Shown here: positions 15,101 through 18,257 of the stretch, in pieces
Layout: every line of letters starts with the position of its first letter
How positions within the stretch are numbered: position 1 is the first letter of the stretch
NCBI GenBank assembly: GCA_023391155.1
Contig: JAEWBM010000067.1
Span: 1 to 18,257, forward strand
Direction of reading: 5' to 3'
Source: Acidobacteriota bacterium
GTDB taxonomy: Bacteria > Acidobacteriota > Blastocatellia > Pyrinomonadales > Pyrinomonadaceae
Length of the DNA: 18,257 bases
Notes under the pieces: generated by a model
Told to the model about the DNA's origin: nothing
The model's database searches: none
The model's input: only the letters and a program-made list of their open reading frames with translations
Translations under genes and position numbers: made by a program

Positions 15101-15997
15101 TCAGGGGCGGCCCTTGCTGATATCCTCGGCCCTCTTTTCATCGGCGTCGGCCAGGTCATTCTTGTTCTGCTCGCGATATAGCATTGCCCGACCGCGATAG
15201 GCATTGATCTGTTTCGGGTTGAGCTCGATCGCTTTTGTCATGTCGGCGATCGCCTTTTCTACATCGCCTGCGTAATACTGTACGATCCCCCGGTTCAGGT
15301 AAGCATCCGAAAGAGCTTCCGGTGTTGCTGTGCCGGCTTCGATAAATTTATTCAGATCGGGCAAGGCCTGACCGAATTTTTGCATTGCCGTATAGGCAAC
15401 GGCCCGGTTGTAGTACGACTGGACCTGCGTGGGATCGATCTCGATCGCCTTCGTGTAATCGGCGATCGCCTTTTCGCGGTCCTGCTTATCGTTATAGGCA
15501 ACACCGCGATTAATGTACGCATTGAGGTGATCTGGTTTCAGTTCAATCGCCTTGCTGTAGTCGCGAATAGCACCGTCAGCCTCACCGCTTGCCTTGAGAA
15601 GATTTCCGCGGTTCACATAGAAATTCGCGTTCGACGGGTCGAGTTCGATGGCCTTGTTATAATCAGCCAGAGCCTTATCGTCTTCGCCCGATGCCCGGTA
15701 GGCGATCGCTCGATTGTTGTGGCCTTCAGCGGTCATTTCGGGTGTCCGGCCCCCTGCCTTCAAATAAGCGTCATAGTAAGCGATCGCCTTTTTGTGGTCA
15801 CCCTTATTCTGATATTCCAGGCCGAGATTATAATTGATCTCGTTGTTCTTCTTGTCCGCCTTTAACGCCTTCTCGAGTTCGGCTATACGGCAGTCATGAT
15901 CTCCCTCAGCACACTTTGTTTCCTGCGCATTGGCACCGACAACTCCGACAACGGCCAGCAATCCGGCGAAAAAAAGGCTCGGTAATTTTCGTCTCAT
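15101..15997 (-). CDS. Periplasmic/secreted tetratricopeptide-repeat protein
   Basis: This 298-residue protein has a signal peptide (MRRKLPSLFFAGLLAVVGVVGANA, cleavage near 24) and about seven consecutive TPR units (near 53-86, 90-122, 124-156, 158-190, 192-222, 230-262 and 264-290). The repeats show the usual pattern, for example ALADYNKAIELDPSNANFYVNRG. Two cysteines (29 and 36) precede the repeats and could form a disulfide. TPR arrays are protein-binding scaffolds with no catalytic residues; the partner is unknown. The start has a strong GGGGGG-type ribosome-binding site and a sigma70-like promoter. It is divergent from the methyltransferase gene and convergent with the secreted DUF4412-like gene. 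Confidence 0.92.
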   Translation of the reverse strand: MRRKLPSLFFAGLLAVVGVVGANAQETKCAEGDHDCRIAELEKALKADKKNNEINYNLGLEYQNKGDHKKAIAYYDAYLKAGGRTPEMTAEGHNNRAIAYRASGEDDKALADYNKAIELDPSNANFYVNRGNLLKASGEADGAIRDYSKAIELKPDHLNAYINRGVAYNDKQDREKAIADYTKAIEIDPTQVQSYYNRAVAYTAMQKFGQALPDLNKFIEAGTATPEALSDAYLNRGIVQYYAGDVEKAIADMTKAIELNPKQINAYRGRAMLYREQNKNDLADADEKRAEDISKGRP

Positions 15998-16030
15998 AAA
16001 GCACCCCCCGTGTGTGTTTCGTATTTAAAC

Positions 16031-16059
16031 AGAATATTCGGCGAAATAGTGATTTTCAA
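16031..16059 (-). promoter_or_regulatory. Candidate sigma70-type promoter of the TPR gene
   Basis: On the minus strand TTGAAA (16059-16054), a 17-base spacer and TATTCT (16036-16031) lie about 34 bases before the TPR start codon. This is a good housekeeping-type match and differs clearly from the ECF-like element on the opposite strand of the same gap. Confidence 0.55.
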
Positions 16060-16078
16060 GGCTGTCAGACCTCCTAAC

Positions 16079-16110
16079 TGATATTTAAGATGCCTCATCT
16101 CCGCGTTTAG
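16079..16110 (+). promoter_or_regulatory. ECF-like promoter copy 2, upstream of the O-methyltransferase gene
   Basis: TGATAT (16079-16084), 15 bases, then TCCGCGTTTAG (16100-16110), ending 45 bases before the ATG at 16155. Both blocks and the spacing match the copies at 13516-13547 and 17255-17286. Confidence 0.6.
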
Positions 16111-16154
16111 TGCAGAGGCGCACAGATACGCCAAACAAACTAGGGAGAAATCAA

Positions 16155-17204
16155 ATGAATCTTTCAGCAAACACTGCAGGGACGGCCACGGCCGCCGAGC
16201 CGCCGCCGGGGGCCCGGCTAATGCAGATCGTCGGATCTGTTTTCGTTTCACAGGCCGTTTATGTAGCAGCAAAACTCGGGATCGCGGATCTGCTCGCTGA
16301 CGGGCCGAGGAGCGCAGAGTTTCTTTCCGTGGCCACGTCTACGAACGAATCGGCGCTTTACCGCCTCCTGCGTGCTACGTCGAGCGTCGGTGTTTTCACC
16401 GAGGTTGAACCGCGAACCTTTATCAACACGCCGATGAGCGAAACTCTCAGAAACGATCATCCGGAGAGCACCCGCGAACTGACCATTTGGCTAAACGAGC
16501 CCGATCACTGGGCGGTCTACGCCGAAATGATGTACAGCGTCAAAAGCGGCCAACCCGCATGGGACAAGGTTCACGGCGAGCCGGTGTTTGAGACGCTCTT
16601 CAACAAGAACCGGGAACTGGGTGAGATCTTCAACCGGGCAATGACGTCATACTCAAATCTCACGATCCCTGCCATCGTGAACGCCTACGACTTTTCGGGG
16701 TCGATAAAGATCGCAGACATCGCCGGTGGTTATGGACACCTGCTCGGGGCGATCTTGAAGGCGAATCCCGAAGCAAGCGGTGTTCTTTTCGAGATCCCCC
16801 AGGTTCTCGAGGGCGCCCCGGAGATGATGAAGAGCTATGGCGCTTCCGATCGCGTTGAACTGGTTACCGGCGACTTCACCAAGAAAATACCCGTCGAAGC
16901 GGATCTCTATCTGCTCAAGCACATCATTCACGATTGGTACGACGAGAAGAATGTTGGGATCTTGTCCAACATTCGACGATCAATGCCGCACAAGGCAAGG
17001 GTGTTGATCATCGACGCGGTCATTCCCGAGGGTAACGCGCCGCATTTCGGCAAGGTTATCGACCTGGAAATGCTCGTTTCGCCGGGCGGCATGGAGCGAA
17101 CCGCTTCAGAATTCGACGCGCTGCTCACAAAGGCGGGATTCCGAATGGAAAGGATCATCCCGACCGCTAGCCCGGTGGCGATCATCGAGGCGGTCAAGAA
17201 TTGA
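16155..17204 (+). CDS. SAM-dependent O-methyltransferase, Methyltransf_2 family
   Basis: This 349-residue enzyme would transfer a methyl group from S-adenosylmethionine to a hydroxyl of a small molecule, often a polyketide, phenolic or carotenoid in this family. The N-terminal winged-helix/dimerisation domain lies at about 20-100 (FVSQAVYVAAKLGIADLLADG). The SAM-binding loop is IADIAGGYGHLLGAIL (186-201), with Glu213 (LFEIPQV) placed as the ribose ligand. The catalytic-type histidine is in LKHIIHDWYDE (His259), and LVSPGGMERTASEF (307-320) is typical of the family. The frame is open from a GTG at 16110, but that codon overlaps the promoter-like box. The ATG at 16155 has AGGGAG seven bases upstream (16142-16147) and is preferred. 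The substrate is not evident, and no biosynthetic genes are adjacent. Confidence 0.92.
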   Translation: MNLSANTAGTATAAEPPPGARLMQIVGSVFVSQAVYVAAKLGIADLLADGPRSAEFLSVATSTNESALYRLLRATSSVGVFTEVEPRTFINTPMSETLRNDHPESTRELTIWLNEPDHWAVYAEMMYSVKSGQPAWDKVHGEPVFETLFNKNRELGEIFNRAMTSYSNLTIPAIVNAYDFSGSIKIADIAGGYGHLLGAILKANPEASGVLFEIPQVLEGAPEMMKSYGASDRVELVTGDFTKKIPVEADLYLLKHIIHDWYDEKNVGILSNIRRSMPHKARVLIIDAVIPEGNAPHFGKVIDLEMLVSPGGMERTASEFDALLTKAGFRMERIIPTASPVAIIEAVKN

Positions 17205-17224
17205 GCAAATGAAAAACTAGGCCG

Positions 17225-17253
17225 AGGGCCGTGGTCAACCGCGGCCTTTTCTT
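17225..17253 (+). terminator. Intrinsic terminator of the O-methyltransferase gene
   Basis: GGCCGTGG (17227-17234) pairs with CCGCGGCC (17239-17246) around a TCAA loop, extended by two weaker pairs, and is followed by TTTTCTT. It ends two bases before the next promoter-like element. Confidence 0.8.
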
Positions 17254-17254
17254 G

Positions 17255-17286
17255 TGATCCAAAATAGTCCTTCCTTCCGCGTTTAG
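17255..17286 (+). promoter_or_regulatory. ECF-like promoter copy 3, upstream of the second secreted gene
   Basis: TGATCC (17255-17260), 15 bases, then TCCGCGTTTAG (17276-17286), ending 46 bases before the ATG at 17332. The right block is identical to copy 2 and the left block differs at two bases. It starts directly after the methyltransferase terminator, which supports an independent promoter. Confidence 0.6.
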
Positions 17287-17331
17287 GACGAGAACCCTGA
17301 AAATTCAAACGGATCTCACGTGGGGTTGAAT

Positions 17332-18257
17332 ATGCAAAACTTGTCAAAACGCATCCTCTACAGCCTTGTCTTGTTGGCGACCGTTAGCGGCGGCATCGTG
17401 CCCGTCCCGGCGCAGCGTGCCGCTAAGACGCAGCCAACCTCTGCTAAAAAATGCTCGGGCGCCTGGACAGGAACCGTTAGCTATAAGCGCACGCAATCCA
17501 TGTCTGACACGAAGACCGAAAAGCGAGTGTCCGGTCGAGGAGAGGACACGCGCAATTTCGAGATGCGGTACAACTACTCCGCTCGCGTCAGCGTGGTTGA
17601 ATCGCCGGAGATGAACGGCTCGAGCATTGCCCGCGGTACGGTCAACCACGAATTTACTTCCACCGATACGACCCAGGCAGTTGAGAAAAACTCTTGCGAT
17701 AGGGGGAAGACGTGGCGAGACATGACCGGTACGTTCAAGTCCCAGACGTCGACCACGGGCACCGGTGATGTTGAGGCCAACGTAAGCATAGGGGTAAATT
17801 CGGACGGCACCTATGCTGTCAGTATCGGGCTTCCGCCGATTCAAGGCACAACGACGGGTTCTCAGTCAGCGTCTTTTAGCGGCCAGTGCACGCCGAAAGA
17901 GGGCAAGAATCTGTCAATGCCGTCAACGCCAACGTCCATCGACGGCAATTCACTAACCAGTGACGGCACGCATCGCGTGAACCCGGATGATCCCAACCGG
18001 CTCAGCGGCAGCTTTACGCGCACATGGCAAAATGTAACCGAGACTATCACCTGGAATCTGCAGAAATGCGGTGCACCGCTGCGTCTTATCGATCTTAAGT
18101 TCGAGGAAATGAAATTCCCGGACTGGGACAAGTGGGTCGAGATCGCGGAACAGAAGGGCACCATTGACGGCAATCTGGTCAAGATCAAGGCTCGAGTTCT
18201 AAACGCTTCAGGCGAGACCAAGTATGCCGATGTCAAACTGAAAGAAACCTATAAAGG
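17332..18257 (+). CDS. Secreted protein of unknown function (3' end beyond the window)
   Basis: The frame from the ATG at 17332 stays open to the window end (308 codons, no stop). The product starts with a signal peptide (MQNLSKRILYSLVLLATV..., cleavage near PVPAQ at about 28). The mature part is Ser/Thr/Gly-rich, with beta-strand-like alternation and four cysteines (KKCSG at 41, KNSCDRG, SGQCTPK, LQKCGAP) that could form two disulfides. The last visible segment (NLVKIKARVLNASGETKYADVKLKETYK) resembles the start of an Ig-like or CARDB-type domain. I do not recognise the family. GGGG lies six bases before the ATG. Long antisense frames cover the same bases but lack signals, whereas this frame has promoter, ribosome-binding site and signal peptide. 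It is probably exported and controlled with the DUF4412-like gene. Confidence 0.8.
   Translation, partial: MQNLSKRILYSLVLLATVSGGIVPVPAQRAAKTQPTSAKKCSGAWTGTVSYKRTQSMSDTKTEKRVSGRGEDTRNFEMRYNYSARVSVVESPEMNGSSIARGTVNHEFTSTDTTQAVEKNSCDRGKTWRDMTGTFKSQTSTTGTGDVEANVSIGVNSDGTYAVSIGLPPIQGTTTGSQSASFSGQCTPKEGKNLSMPSTPTSIDGNSLTSDGTHRVNPDDPNRLSGSFTRTWQNVTETITWNLQKCGAPLRLIDLKFEEMKFPDWDKWVEIAEQKGTIDGNLVKIKARVLNASGETKYADVKLKETYK

Noticed and set aside
15380..15865. 161-residue plus-strand open frame inside the TPR gene
   Set aside because: It is antisense to a clear signal-peptide TPR protein with good promoter and ribosome-binding site. Its hydrophobic composition is the usual shadow of TPR codons.
17344..17844. 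166-residue minus-strand open frame at the right edge
   Set aside because: It overlaps the signal-peptide gene starting at 17332, which has promoter-like box, ribosome-binding site and sensible composition. The minus frame shows no domain.

Overview
The window looks like chromosomal DNA of a Gram-negative soil or sediment bacterium, probably an Acidobacteriota member of the Blastocatellia/Pyrinomonadaceae type. This placement is inferred from gene style: zinc-ribbon/FHA/Ser-Thr-kinase proteins, a Sigma70_ECF-type sigma factor, MacA/MacB-like export genes and secreted TPR proteins. No rRNA, tRNA, insertion sequence, CRISPR array or phage gene was seen. Fourteen protein genes are supported; two are cut by the window edges.

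Layout: (1) 1-1417, the tail of a DppD/OppD-type and a complete DppF/OppF-type peptide-transporter ATPase, followed by a YIP1-family membrane protein (1498-2301) and a bidirectional terminator. (2) 2359-7514, minus strand, a tripartite MacAB/Lol-like exporter: adaptor, ATPase, then two FtsX/MacB permeases. A 335-bp gap holding a terminator-like hairpin and a palindromic promoter/operator candidate separates the permeases from the ATPase. (3) 7792-12881, plus strand, a phospho-signalling cluster: zinc-ribbon+FHA protein, zinc-ribbon+kinase+zinc-ribbon+FHA protein, RDD membrane protein, and FHA+GAF+PP2C (RsbU/SpoIIE-like) phosphatase. (4) 12878-13450, minus strand, an ECF sigma factor convergent with the phosphatase; the two genes share their stop-codon bases. 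(5) 13593-18257, three plus-strand genes (secreted DUF4412-like protein, O-methyltransferase, and a second secreted protein running off the window) plus a minus-strand periplasmic TPR protein.

The most interesting signal is a promoter-like element, TGAT(A/C)(T/C)-N15-TCCGCGT(A/T)TAG. It occurs three times with identical spacing, each copy ending 45-46 bases before the start codon of one of the three plus-strand genes of region 5. Its right half resembles the -10 element of some ECF-sigma promoters. The sigma factor next door has Q-P-T-A, containing Thr55, where classical ECF sigmas carry the acidic D-A-E-D motif. This is the configuration reported for ECF sigmas activated by Ser/Thr-kinase phosphorylation (Vibrio EcfP/PknT, Xanthomonas EcfK/PknS). 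Kinase, phosphatase, FHA readers, sigma factor and candidate target promoters therefore lie within about 10 kb. The working model is that the kinase phosphorylates the sigma factor, the PP2C reverses this, and the phosphorylated sigma drives two secreted proteins and a methyltransferase. The model is inference; the motif spacing and the residues are directly visible.
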